The notes beneath the pieces were generated by a model. The model did not search any database, was not told the origin of the DNA, and saw nothing but the letters and a program-made list of their open reading frames with translations. The position numbers and the translations under genes were made by a program. A DNA stretch of 64,000 nucleotides from Terriglobus roseus DSM 18391 (GTDB lineage: Bacteria > Acidobacteriota > Terriglobia > Terriglobales > Acidobacteriaceae), in contig NC_018014.1 of NCBI RefSeq assembly GCF_000265425.1, forward strand, positions 4,216,001 through 4,280,000. Reading direction: 5' to 3'. Positions 55,861-64,000 of this stretch are shown in pieces; the first letter of the stretch is position 1, and each line of letters starts with the position of its first letter.

Positions 55861-55881
55861 GATGAGTCTTCCCCACTCATG
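55861..55881 (-). promoter_or_regulatory. HAIR-like HspR operator before dnaJ
   Basis: Read toward dnaJ it is CATGAGT-GGGGAAG-ACTCATC: two 7-nt arms with the canonical 7-nt spacer, matching 11 of 14 bases of CTTGAGT-N7-ACTCAAG. Confidence 0.72.
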
Positions 55882-55902
55882 GTTTCTATGTTGCAAGACG
55901 GG

Positions 55903-56880
55903 TCACAGGCGCTTGGGCTTCACTCGGCTGGACTTCAGGCTTATGCCCGGTTTCAGGGCCGATTCGTTCTCTGCGGCGGTGGTTTGCTGGTCCTTTGGGC
56001 ACCAGTAAAGGGTGCGCCCTGCTACGTCTTTTCGGAGGATGGTTTCGCCGCAGACGAAGCATGGTTTGCCGTGGCGGCGGTAGACGTAGTGCTCTTCGCC
56101 GCGCTCAGCGAGGGCCTTTTTGCTGGGGCGGTCTTTGCGGTCAGTACAGACGATCCGGCGGTCAATCATGCCTGCTTTCAGCAGCGGAATTGCATCTTTC
56201 CAGATCGCTTTGAGACGATTCAGTGGCATTTCATTGCCGGGAGTGAACGGATTGACCCGATGACGGAATAAAAGCTCGGCGCGATAGATGTTTCCGATGC
56301 CCGCGATGATGCTCTGGTCCATCAGAAGCTCGCCGATGGAGGTCTTTTTTGCGAGGATCTTGTCGAAGGCTCGTTTGGGATCGTCGTGGCCGTCCGGCTC
56401 ATGTGCGAGCGGGTCGGGACCGAGGCGGTCGAGGAGTGCCTGCCACTTTGCTGCGTCGTAGACCGAACAGTCGGTGGGTCCGCGCAGCTCCCACCAGTCG
56501 ACATCTTCAGGTGGGAAGGGCTGTGTGCCGTCGTCGTGGGCGCAGGTGAGGTTGTGCGGCTGGCCCTTCTGCGAACGGGAGGGCCGGCCGCTGCCGGCGC
56601 GCTGCATGACGGCGCGCAGGAGGCCCTTTGGTTCGGGCAACGGGCCGCAGCCTTCGGTGAAGTCGCCGAAGCGGCCGAGGTGTACATGGAGGTAGAGCTC
56701 GCCGGGAAACTCGTAGCCGAGGTGCTTGCCTACTGCGTGAACCTTCAGCAGCTTTTTGCCATCGACGAGGTGTGCGTCGCTGAAGCGGTGGTTCGGACCC
56801 GGCAGGATGTTCAACTTGCGACCGGCAAATGCGGCCGTGTGACGCTCGGCCCATCGGTGTACTTCATTGCCCTCTGGCAT
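55903..56880 (-). CDS. Nei/Fpg-family DNA glycosylase with zinc finger
   Basis: Removes oxidised bases from DNA. The 325-residue protein begins MPEGNEVHRWAER, giving the catalytic Pro2 and Glu3 of Fpg/Nei enzymes (Nei-type sequences usually have MPEGD). HAVGKHLGYEFP carries the expected beta-clamp Lys. The H2TH domain (about 190-265) contains SIIAGIGNIYRAELLFR, and a zinc finger near residue 285 has CFVCG and YWCPKDQ. GGAGAG precedes the ATG. It resembles the Nei branch more than Fpg. Confidence 0.9.
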   Translation of the reverse strand: MPEGNEVHRWAERHTAAFAGRKLNILPGPNHRFSDAHLVDGKKLLKVHAVGKHLGYEFPGELYLHVHLGRFGDFTEGCGPLPEPKGLLRAVMQRAGSGRPSRSQKGQPHNLTCAHDDGTQPFPPEDVDWWELRGPTDCSVYDAAKWQALLDRLGPDPLAHEPDGHDDPKRAFDKILAKKTSIGELLMDQSIIAGIGNIYRAELLFRHRVNPFTPGNEMPLNRLKAIWKDAIPLLKAGMIDRRIVCTDRKDRPSKKALAERGEEHYVYRRHGKPCFVCGETILRKDVAGRTLYWCPKDQQTTAAENESALKPGISLKSSRVKPKRL

Positions 56881-56904
56881 TCTTACTCTCCAGGTAAAAG
56901 AGAC

Positions 56905-56949
56905 GGGGGAGAGTGGGCAAAGGGTGCATCCCCTTGACCACTCTCCCCC
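56905..56949 (-). terminator. Hairpin terminator after sulP
   Basis: GGGGGAGAGTGG and CCACTCTCCCCC pair, with inner pairs around CAAAGGG and CCCCTTG. It lies between the sulP stop and the Nei-like start. Confidence 0.65.
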
Positions 56950-56987
56950 AGTGAAACCGGAGAACAGATTGACGCGATCGACGATCT

Positions 56988-58490
56988 TCAGGCCGTCTTT
57001 GATGTCCAGTATTTGTTCTCGAGTGCGTGCTGTTCCAGCACGACACGCGAGCCATTTCGATTGGCCAGGTCGACCCAATCGCGCAGCATCTCAAGGCAGG
57101 AGTGATCGATGTAGCTAAGGTCGTCCGTGATGATGCGAACGGTCGCGTTGGCGGGCACTTTCTCAAGCGCTGCAGAGATGAGCGGGATACGAACGAAGGT
57201 GGCGGAGCCGACGAAGCGTAGCTGCCACTGGTTGTCTCCGGGCATGGCCTCAGAGTGGATGGTGAGTCGCGTCACGTTGTACAGCAGCGCGACGACGCTG
57301 AGCATGACGCCGACCAGGACACCGGTAAGCAGATCCCTCGAGACGATGGTGATCAGTGTTGCGAGGTAGATGAGGATGGGCACTTTGCCGTAGGAGGAGA
57401 GGTGACGCATATCCTTTACCTTGACGAGCTTCAGGCCAGTGAGGACGAGCACACCGGCGAGGCTGCTGGTGGGGACGGCACGGAGCACGCTGGCGAAGAG
57501 GACGATGGTGCCGAGGATCCATACGCCGTGCATGATGGCAGAAAGCCTGCTCGTGGCACCTGCCTGCACGTTGGCGGAGGAGCGCACGATGACGCCGGTC
57601 ATGGGGATGGCGCCGACGGCGCCGCAAAGGATGTTGCCCACGCCCTGTGCGAGTAGTTCGCGGTCGTAGTTGGTCTTGACGGCGGGTTGCAAATTGGCGA
57701 CGGCGGCGGCGCTCAACAGCGTCTCTGCGCTGGCGATGAGGGCGAGCGCGAGTGCAGAACCAATGGCGCTGCCGTTGATTTCGGTGAAGCTTGCAAGCTT
57801 CGGGAAGCTGAGTGAGTCAAGGAGGCTGTCGGGCACCTGCACGTGATTGATGGGCAGGTGGAGCAGCTTCGCGGTGATGCTGGCTGCCGCGATGCCGAGC
57901 AGGGCACCCGGGACGAGCTTCAGTTTCTCTGGACGGAAGCGTTCCCACAGCAACATCACGGTAATGGTGAAGCAGCCCATCAGCGAGGCCTCGAGCGCAG
58001 AGCTGGGGCCGAGGGGAAAGAGACCGTGCATGACCGTGCCGGGGACGGCAGCGAGGTTGGCGAGGCCCGAGCCCTTGGGCTTGTTGTCGAACATGACGTG
58101 GAACTGCTGGAAGACGATGAGCAGGCCGATGCCGGCGAGCATACCGTGGATGACCGCGGGTGAGATGGCCCGGAACCAGCGGCCCAGCTTTGCGGCACCT
58201 GCAATGAGCTGCACCACACCGGCGATCATGAGGATGGGAGCGAGCCCGGCGTAACCGTGCTCGTGAATGATTTCAAAGACGAGAACCGCCAATCCCGCAG
58301 CGGGACCGCTGACCTGTAGCGGCGAGCCCGCGATGGAACCGACGACGATGCCGCCGATGATCCCGGTGACAAGGCCCATGGCGGGCGGCGCGCCGGAGGC
58401 GAGGGCGATGCCCATGCACAACGGCAGCGCCACCAGGAACACTACGAGGGAAGCGGAAAGATCACGTACATACCTCTGCGGAAGAGCCAT
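56988..58490 (-). CDS. SulP-family anion transporter with STAS domain, probable bicarbonate transporter
   Basis: A 500-residue inner-membrane transporter with ten to twelve helices. GIALASGAPPAMGLVTGI is in helix 1-2, GSPLQVSGPAAG is the typical SulP loop, and a STAS domain occupies about residues 420-495 (ATVRIITDDLSYIDHSCLEM). Substrates in the family include sulfate and bicarbonate. The adjoining upstream carbonic anhydrase gene, 56 nt away, argues for bicarbonate, as in other paired arrangements. AAGGA precedes the start. Confidence 0.88.
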   Translation of the reverse strand: MALPQRYVRDLSASLVVFLVALPLCMGIALASGAPPAMGLVTGIIGGIVVGSIAGSPLQVSGPAAGLAVLVFEIIHEHGYAGLAPILMIAGVVQLIAGAAKLGRWFRAISPAVIHGMLAGIGLLIVFQQFHVMFDNKPKGSGLANLAAVPGTVMHGLFPLGPSSALEASLMGCFTITVMLLWERFRPEKLKLVPGALLGIAAASITAKLLHLPINHVQVPDSLLDSLSFPKLASFTEINGSAIGSALALALIASAETLLSAAAVANLQPAVKTNYDRELLAQGVGNILCGAVGAIPMTGVIVRSSANVQAGATSRLSAIMHGVWILGTIVLFASVLRAVPTSSLAGVLVLTGLKLVKVKDMRHLSSYGKVPILIYLATLITIVSRDLLTGVLVGVMLSVVALLYNVTRLTIHSEAMPGDNQWQLRFVGSATFVRIPLISAALEKVPANATVRIITDDLSYIDHSCLEMLRDWVDLANRNGSRVVLEQHALENKYWTSKTA

Positions 58491-58546
58491 GGCAAGAGTC
58501 CTTGTTGAAACCGAGTTGAGCGAGGATCGTTAACAAGAGGAACTGC

Positions 58547-59221
58547 TCAAGAGGCGAGCAGTTCCAGACGCGGATGGACAACCGAGGGTGCCAGCACATC
58601 GGCTGTGAGCGGAAGAAACCGGCCCGATGCTGCGTCGTAGGTGTCGATGCAGCCAGTGTGAATCTCATAGACCCAACCGAAGAGTTTCAACTGTCCGCGG
58701 CTGGTGGCGTAGGCCACGGACGGGTGCGTCTGCAGGTGCTGTAACTGCGTCAGCACGTTGGCGCGCGTGAGCGTGCGCAGGCGATCCTTGGGCGTGGTGA
58801 TGTTGTTGTCTCCCACCGGGGGAACCATCTGCATGGCGCTTGCACTGTGCTGCAGCCACTTGTCCACTGTGGGCATCTGCGGATGCTGTTTCCCACTGAG
58901 TACCGCCTTCATGGCGCCACAGTCGGAGTGGCCGCAGACCACGATGTTCTGCACGCCGAGTGCGAGCACGGCGTATTCGATGGTTGCTGTGACGCCGCCG
59001 TTCACTTCACCGTAGGGCGGCACGATGTTGCCGGCGTTGCGCGAGATGAAGAGTTCCCCGGGATCACTTTGCAGGATCATATCCGGCACAATCCGGGAAT
59101 CAGAGCAGGTAAGAAAGAGCGTCGACGGCTTCTGGCCGCTCTCAAGACTCTTAAACAGACCTGCGCGCTTGGGAAAGACTTCAATCTGAAACTTCTGGTA
59201 ACCCTCTAATAGCTTCTGCAT
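58547..59221 (-). CDS. Beta-class carbonic anhydrase
   Basis: Interconverts carbon dioxide and bicarbonate. The 224-residue protein has zinc ligands Cys39 (LTCSDSR, with the Asp41/Arg43 dyad), His98 and Cys101 (CGHSDCGAM). GGAGCG is upstream of the ATG. It is first in an operon with the SulP transporter, so it may pull bicarbonate into the cell or balance internal pH. Confidence 0.95.
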   Translation of the reverse strand: MQKLLEGYQKFQIEVFPKRAGLFKSLESGQKPSTLFLTCSDSRIVPDMILQSDPGELFISRNAGNIVPPYGEVNGGVTATIEYAVLALGVQNIVVCGHSDCGAMKAVLSGKQHPQMPTVDKWLQHSASAMQMVPPVGDNNITTPKDRLRTLTRANVLTQLQHLQTHPSVAYATSRGQLKLFGWVYEIHTGCIDTYDAASGRFLPLTADVLAPSVVHPRLELLAS

Positions 59222-59469
59222 TTCGTGCGCTCCATAATTCAGTTCACTTCCCGTCTGGGTCAGCCAGAGCGCAGCGCGATATGCGCTGCCGTGCCATCAA
59301 TTCGTGCGGGAGAGGGCACGAAAGTGTGCGAATCGTCGAATCCCCTGGGAAGGAATTTCAAAGATGCTCAAACCGCGAAGCAATGCGGAAGAACATTCAC
59401 ACACGCGAGGACACAGTGCAATAAGCCACCGTGCTGTGGGCACAAACTCTGGATTGTGTGGGAGGGGTG

Positions 59470-59904
59470 TTACAGAGCCGGAGGAGCCCGGCCGCGGGAG
59501 GGTAATGCGTCGTACGGGTTAGCAATGACGACATCGGCCGCGGGCGCGAGCGAACCGCGCGCAGTCGATGGCGCCAACAGGAAGCGCGGCGTGATGATCG
59601 CTGCCACGGTCGTGACGTTGCTGGAGATGACTTCACGCGGGCGGACGCCCTGTGATGCGCGGTCCAGATCGGAACCGTGGTGGTCCATCTCCGTGGTCAT
59701 GCCACCGCGAGCGGAGCGGCCATTCTGACGGGAGGTGCGCGAGGTACGCGTTCCACCCGAGCCTGACGACGGCATCTGCTGGTGGTGGACGGTAGCATGC
59801 ACCATCCGGTGCGGCGCCGCCATGGAACATAGTCCCAGAACGAACAGCAGCAGCGCGCTCCACTCGATGCGACGCTTCAATCCGTAATGGTTAGAACTGT
59901 GCAC
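59470..59904 (-). CDS. Possible small membrane or secreted protein
   Basis: A 144-codon frame starting at GTG. One hydrophobic segment (EWSALLLFVLGLCSMAAPH) near residues 14-32 precedes a Ser/Thr/Arg-rich region, then VTTVAAIITPRFLLAP and a C-terminus ending RGRAPPAL. The arrangement resembles short acidobacterial exported proteins, but no domain is known and codon use is less biased than in the neighbours. It may be real or a chance frame. Confidence 0.45.
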   Translation of the reverse strand: MHSSNHYGLKRRIEWSALLLFVLGLCSMAAPHRMVHATVHHQQMPSSGSGGTRTSRTSRQNGRSARGGMTTEMDHHGSDLDRASQGVRPREVISSNVTTVAAIITPRFLLAPSTARGSLAPAADVVIANPYDALPSRGRAPPAL

Positions 59905-59951
59905 AGTCAGACCCTACCATGCACCCATGCGACTGAAAAGGAAAAGTGAGG

Positions 59952-60266
59952 TCAATCGAGATGGAAGATCTCGGGGAGGGGCTGCATCGCGTCATCGGCG
60001 TTGGCGCTTGAATCGAAGAACGGCAGCATCTCTGTCTGCCACCGTACATTCACAGGCAATGCTTTCATCGCTTCGCGCGCAGCATTGAAGTCTTCGACTT
60101 CCACGTAGCCGATCAGCAGACCGCCAGGTGCGAGGAAGAGTGAGTAGTTGGTCCACCCTGTGGCGCGCAGTGCATCCTGCATTTCTGGCCAGACGTTCCT
60201 GTGCCGCTCGATGTATTCGGGGAGTGTGGACTCGCGGAGTTTGAGTGTGAAACAGACTCGTTGCAT
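59952..60266 (-). CDS. rhaM: L-rhamnose mutarotase family protein
   Basis: Interconverts alpha and beta anomers of L-rhamnose. The 104-residue protein has MQRVCFTLKLRESTLPEYIE at the N-terminus and RHRNVWPEMQDALRATGWTN with the expected His. GLLIGYVEVEDFNAAREAM is another family block. The ATG at 60266 is 7 nt after a TAGACT box, so the message may be leaderless; upstream codons are not conserved. No rhamnose catabolic genes are adjacent. Confidence 0.88.
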   Translation of the reverse strand: MQRVCFTLKLRESTLPEYIERHRNVWPEMQDALRATGWTNYSLFLAPGGLLIGYVEVEDFNAAREAMKALPVNVRWQTEMLPFFDSSANADDAMQPLPEIFHLD

Positions 60267-60273
60267 GCAGACA

Positions 60274-60279
60274 AGTCTA
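60274..60279 (-). promoter_or_regulatory. -10 box giving a leaderless rhaM message
   Basis: On the minus strand TAGACT ends 7 nt before the rhaM ATG. It follows directly after the terminator hairpin at 60290-60315. Confidence 0.4.
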
Positions 60280-60289
60280 CAAAGCGAAA

Positions 60290-60315
60290 GACCCCGGTGA
60301 TAACTCACCGGGGTC
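60290..60315 (-). terminator. Hairpin terminator of the 56-residue protein gene
   Basis: GACCCCGGTGA and its perfect complement flank TAAC, with a TTT run on each side. It lies 24 nt after the stop. Confidence 0.7.
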
Positions 60316-60339
60316 CTTTGTGCTCTTTCCTTGGAGCGA

Positions 60340-60510
60340 TTAGTTCCAGACGTGCTGGATAGGCATTGGCTCGATACGGAGGATGGTATCCGGGCGGACG
60401 TCGTAGAGTTTGCGGGCGAAGTCTCTTGCCTGCTGTTCATTCTCAAAGATCGTCTTTTCGTGGAGCTTGCCCGCGATGTACTGTTCGCACTTCCAGATGA
60501 CTGTGTTCAT
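60340..60510 (-). CDS. Conserved-looking 56-residue protein
   Basis: A 56-residue frame, MNTVIWKCEQYIAGKLHEKT continuing IFENEQQARDFARKL and ending IEPMPIQHVWN. It has a strong purine-rich site (GGAGAGGGAGAGG) before the ATG and its own terminator, supporting a real gene. The fold looks like two strands and a helix. It is acidic, lacks a signal peptide, and I know no function. Confidence 0.7.
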   Translation of the reverse strand: MNTVIWKCEQYIAGKLHEKTIFENEQQARDFARKLYDVRPDTILRIEPMPIQHVWN

Positions 60511-60904
60511 GGCCCTCTCCCTCTCCGGGTACTTCGTACCGTTCTTGATGTGCCCTACGCTGTAGACACGAAGGGCGCTCGATGCGCTTTGCGACTATCG
60601 AGCGCCCTGCCGTGTTGATGATGCGCATCGCCGATTGCAGCGGCGGTGTGATCTGCCGGCGGGCTAGTTGTGCCCTGCCCGGCGTAGCAGAATCCACTGA
60701 TTGCAGCAGCGTTTCCTACTACTTGATTAGACACAAAGATTTACGTTTTGATTCGCGGATTAGTTCCCGCGAAGTAACTCTTTGGTTGCGGAGGAGGCCG
60801 GGCATAGTGGTATGCCCGGCTCCACTTGTGTGAGTGTGCAGGCCGGGGCTAAAGCCCCGTTTTGCTCGTCCGAAAGGTCAGGAGCCTGAAGGTCCCTGCT
60901 TTCT

Positions 60905-61026
60905 CCGGGTCGCGCTGCGCGCGATTGAGCGTTGCTTCCTGTGGCGCTCGGGACGTCAGGATTTGACGGCTCCAGATGCTCCCGGTCGCGCTTCGCGCGA
61001 TTGAGCGCCTCTGGCGCTCCCACGTC
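60905..61026. repeat. Imperfect direct repeat, two copies
   Basis: Both copies read GGTCGCGCT(G/T)CGCGCGAT, TGAGCG, then TGGCGCTC and ACGTC; they start at 60905 and 60981 and are about 76 nt apart. Confidence 0.6.
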
Positions 61027-61050
61027 TCAGGTGCGAGACGTGGGGCACCC
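61021..61050. repeat. 3'-gene hairpin, GGGTGCCCCA family (copy 5)
   Basis: CACGTCTC, loop AGGTGC, GAGACGTG, then GGGCACCC. It lies 29 nt beyond the dnaK stop and has only one intact conserved arm. Confidence 0.6.
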
Positions 61051-61078
61051 AGTTGTTGCGGGCGCTCACGCGAAGTGC

Positions 61079-62989
<1,911 letters not shown>

Positions 62990-63089
62990 GTTGTGTTGCT
63001 CCTCCGGCGGCGCGATGTGTGATCGCTGCCGCGATGTCCTGCGATATCAGATGCTGTGACTCAGTCGCTCAGGCACATTCAGGATCACA

Positions 63090-63110
63090 TGTGAGTGACT
63101 TACTGTCAAG
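63090..63110 (-). promoter_or_regulatory. HAIR-like HspR operator overlapping the dnaK promoter
   Basis: Toward dnaK it reads CTTGACA-GTAAGTC-ACTCACA: two arms with the exact 7-nt spacer and 10 of 14 matches to CTTGAGT-N7-ACTCAAG. The TTGACA inside the first arm is a perfect -35 hexamer; a weak -10 (GATCCT) lies 17 nt downstream. Confidence 0.65.
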
Positions 63111-63218
63111 GTATCTGATGCGTAGACACGCGATTGGGGTCCAAGGCTAGTTTTGGTGGATGAACGCAGGTCCGGGACCGCTGCCGGGGGAGCGGTGGAG
63201 GCGTGGGGATGCCGGAGA

Positions 63219-64000
63219 TTATGGGTTGGTCGGTGTGGGGGTGGTGGTGCCGCTGCCGCTCGTTCCGGTACCGTTCGTCGGTGTGGTCGAACTGCCGCTG
63301 CCGAAGCCGCTGGAGCCGCTGGAGCCGAAACCGCTGGAGGACCCGCTGCCGAAGCCGCTGGAAGACCCGCTGCCGAAGCCGCTGGAAGACCCGCTGCCGA
63401 AACCGCTGGAGGAGCCGCTGCCGAAGCCGCCGCTGGACGTTCCGGTGCCGTTCGTTGTGTTCCCTGTGCCGTTGGCGCCGGTTGCGGGGCCGAAGCCGCT
63501 GCCCATGGAGCCGGAGCCTACGGTGGGCGGGCCGCCGCCGAAGATACTGACCTTTGCCTTGAGGAGCTCGACGCGGGGGTCGTAGAGGAACTCCCACTCT
63601 TCGATGTTGGCGGAGCCGTTCCATTCCACCAGACCGGGTCCTTTGGCGTTGCTGCCGACGCCGAGGAACGCTCCTTTGCTGCCCTGGAAGTTGGTGGCGC
63701 TGGTGCCGCTCATGCTGGAGCCGGTGCCTGTGGAACTGGTGCCGGTGCTGCCGGTTGCGCCTGTTCCTGTGCCCGTCGAAGTGCCGGTGCCGGAGTTGTT
63801 GAAGGCGGAGCTGCCGAAGCTGGACGTGCTGCTGCCGGCGCCGCCGAATGCGCTGTTACCGGATGCGGCCCCGCTTGCGGAGGAGGGTGCGCCGACCGCG
63901 CTGCTGCCGCCGAAGGTGCCGGCGGGCGTTGCGTTGATGCTTGAGACCATGCCCTGCGCGGCGCCGAGGTTGCTGACGGGCATGCCTTCCAGCGGCTCTC
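63219..64000 (-). CDS. Partial Gly/Ser-repeat protein (start outside window)
   Basis: At least 259 residues are visible; the frame remains open at the right edge (PLEG before the first Met at 63983), so the start lies outside. The order is: a Ser/Gly/Thr-rich part, a short globular block with KGPGLVEWNGSANIEEWEFL and DPRVELLKAKVSI, and a C-terminal tail of about eleven GFGSGSSS-type repeats ending in Thr/Pro. The WEFxYDP-like segment resembles acidobacterial pseudopilins, a weak hint of a type II secretion or pilus role. Confidence 0.6.
   Translation of the reverse strand, partial: EPLEGMPVSNLGAAQGMVSSINATPAGTFGGSSAVGAPSSASGAASGNSAFGGAGSSTSSFGSSAFNNSGTGTSTGTGTGATGSTGTSSTGTGSSMSGTSATNFQGSKGAFLGVGSNAKGPGLVEWNGSANIEEWEFLYDPRVELLKAKVSIFGGGPPTVGSGSMGSGFGPATGANGTGNTTNGTGTSSGGFGSGSSSGFGSGSSSGFGSGSSSGFGSGSSSGFGSSGSSGFGSGSSTTPTNGTGTSGSGTTTPTPTNP
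63298..63445 (-). repeat. 24-bp coding tandem repeat
   Basis: About six copies of a 24-bp unit (CCGCTGCCGAAGCCGCTGGA plus GGAC-like bases) encode the GFGSGSSS repeats. Copies differ mostly at synonymous positions. Confidence 0.8.

Larger units (their letters stand above)
60511..61078. other. 568-nt non-coding block packed with palindromes and repeats
   Basis: Between dnaK and the 56-residue protein gene lie at least four structures: a perfect 12-bp stem (60572-60608), GCCGGGCATA/TATGCCCGGC (60797-60820), CGGGGCTAAAGCCCCG (60844-60859), and CACGTCTC/GAGACGTG plus GGGCACCC (61021-61050). A 45-50 nt imperfect direct repeat is also present (60905 and 60981). No gene was found. Confidence 0.6.

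Overview
This 64 kb, GC-rich (about 60% by eye) and densely packed stretch looks like the chromosome of an Acidobacteriota, most likely a Terriglobus/Granulicella/Edaphobacter-type member of the Terriglobia. The basis is protein character (bacillithiol enzyme BshC, HspR/DnaJ/DnaK set, GH57 branching enzyme, GtrA/GtrB and ArnT-like glycosyltransferases, many c-di-GMP proteins) and repeated intergenic hairpins. No rRNA, tRNA, prophage, insertion sequence, plasmid function or CRISPR array was seen. It is mostly ordinary core chromosome with a few accessory-looking spots.

Layout. 1-1.7 kb: 3' end of a minus-strand rimP-nusA operon. 2-3.3 kb: PilJ-sensor diguanylate cyclase. 3.4-6.4 kb: GT-C glycosyltransferase facing a gtrB-gtrA pair (lipid-linked sugar handling). 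6.6-8.1 kb: guaB, followed by a tandem-repeat/hairpin intergenic block. 8.4-9.4 kb: DUF3606 protein and an SDR. 9.7-13.5 kb: an EAL phosphodiesterase with a broken GGDEF domain next to an EAL-HDOD protein. 13.7-17.8 kb: LLM flavin oxidoreductase, NTF2-like secreted protein, zinc-ribbon sugar epimerase, radical SAM protein. 18-20.1 kb: PAS-PAS-GGDEF-EAL protein. 20.2-21.5 kb: isoprenyl diphosphate synthase and a MIP18-like protein. 22.6-27.3 kb: collagen-like surface protein, cupin/JmjC-like protein, GH28 pectinase. 27.3-30.2 kb: bshC, Nudix, cold-shock protein. 30.3-35.9 kb: DNA polymerase X, membrane-anchored proteins, thiO, citrate synthase. 36-39 kb: DinB, cysteine desulfurase and mnmA (tRNA thiolation pair). 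39-43.5 kb: envelope-associated proteins and GH57 branching enzyme. 43.6-47.3 kb: unknown membrane protein, methyltransferase, SixA, then a convergent Ppx/GppA. 47.4-52.5 kb: two ArnT-like transferases and an HpnI/GT21-like transferase. 52.5-63 kb: HspR, DnaJ, Nei-like glycosylase, carbonic anhydrase-SulP pair, rhamnose mutarotase, a 56-residue protein, DnaK. The right edge carries a truncated Gly/Ser-repeat protein.

The most informative signals are in DNA rather than in single proteins: (1) HAIR-like operators before both dnaJ and dnaK, matching an HspR repressor encoded between 52.5 and 52.9 kb; (2) repeated TANNNT -10-like boxes 6-9 nt before start codons that lack a Shine-Dalgarno sequence, suggesting that leaderless transcripts are common here; (3) a family of 3'-gene hairpins with conserved GGGTGCCCCA/TGGGGCACCC arms and variable cores. 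No unmistakable new defence or biosynthetic system was found; the best candidate for an undescribed small module is the coupled membrane protein-methyltransferase pair at 43.6-45.2 kb. All functional calls come from reading motifs by eye; no database search was run.
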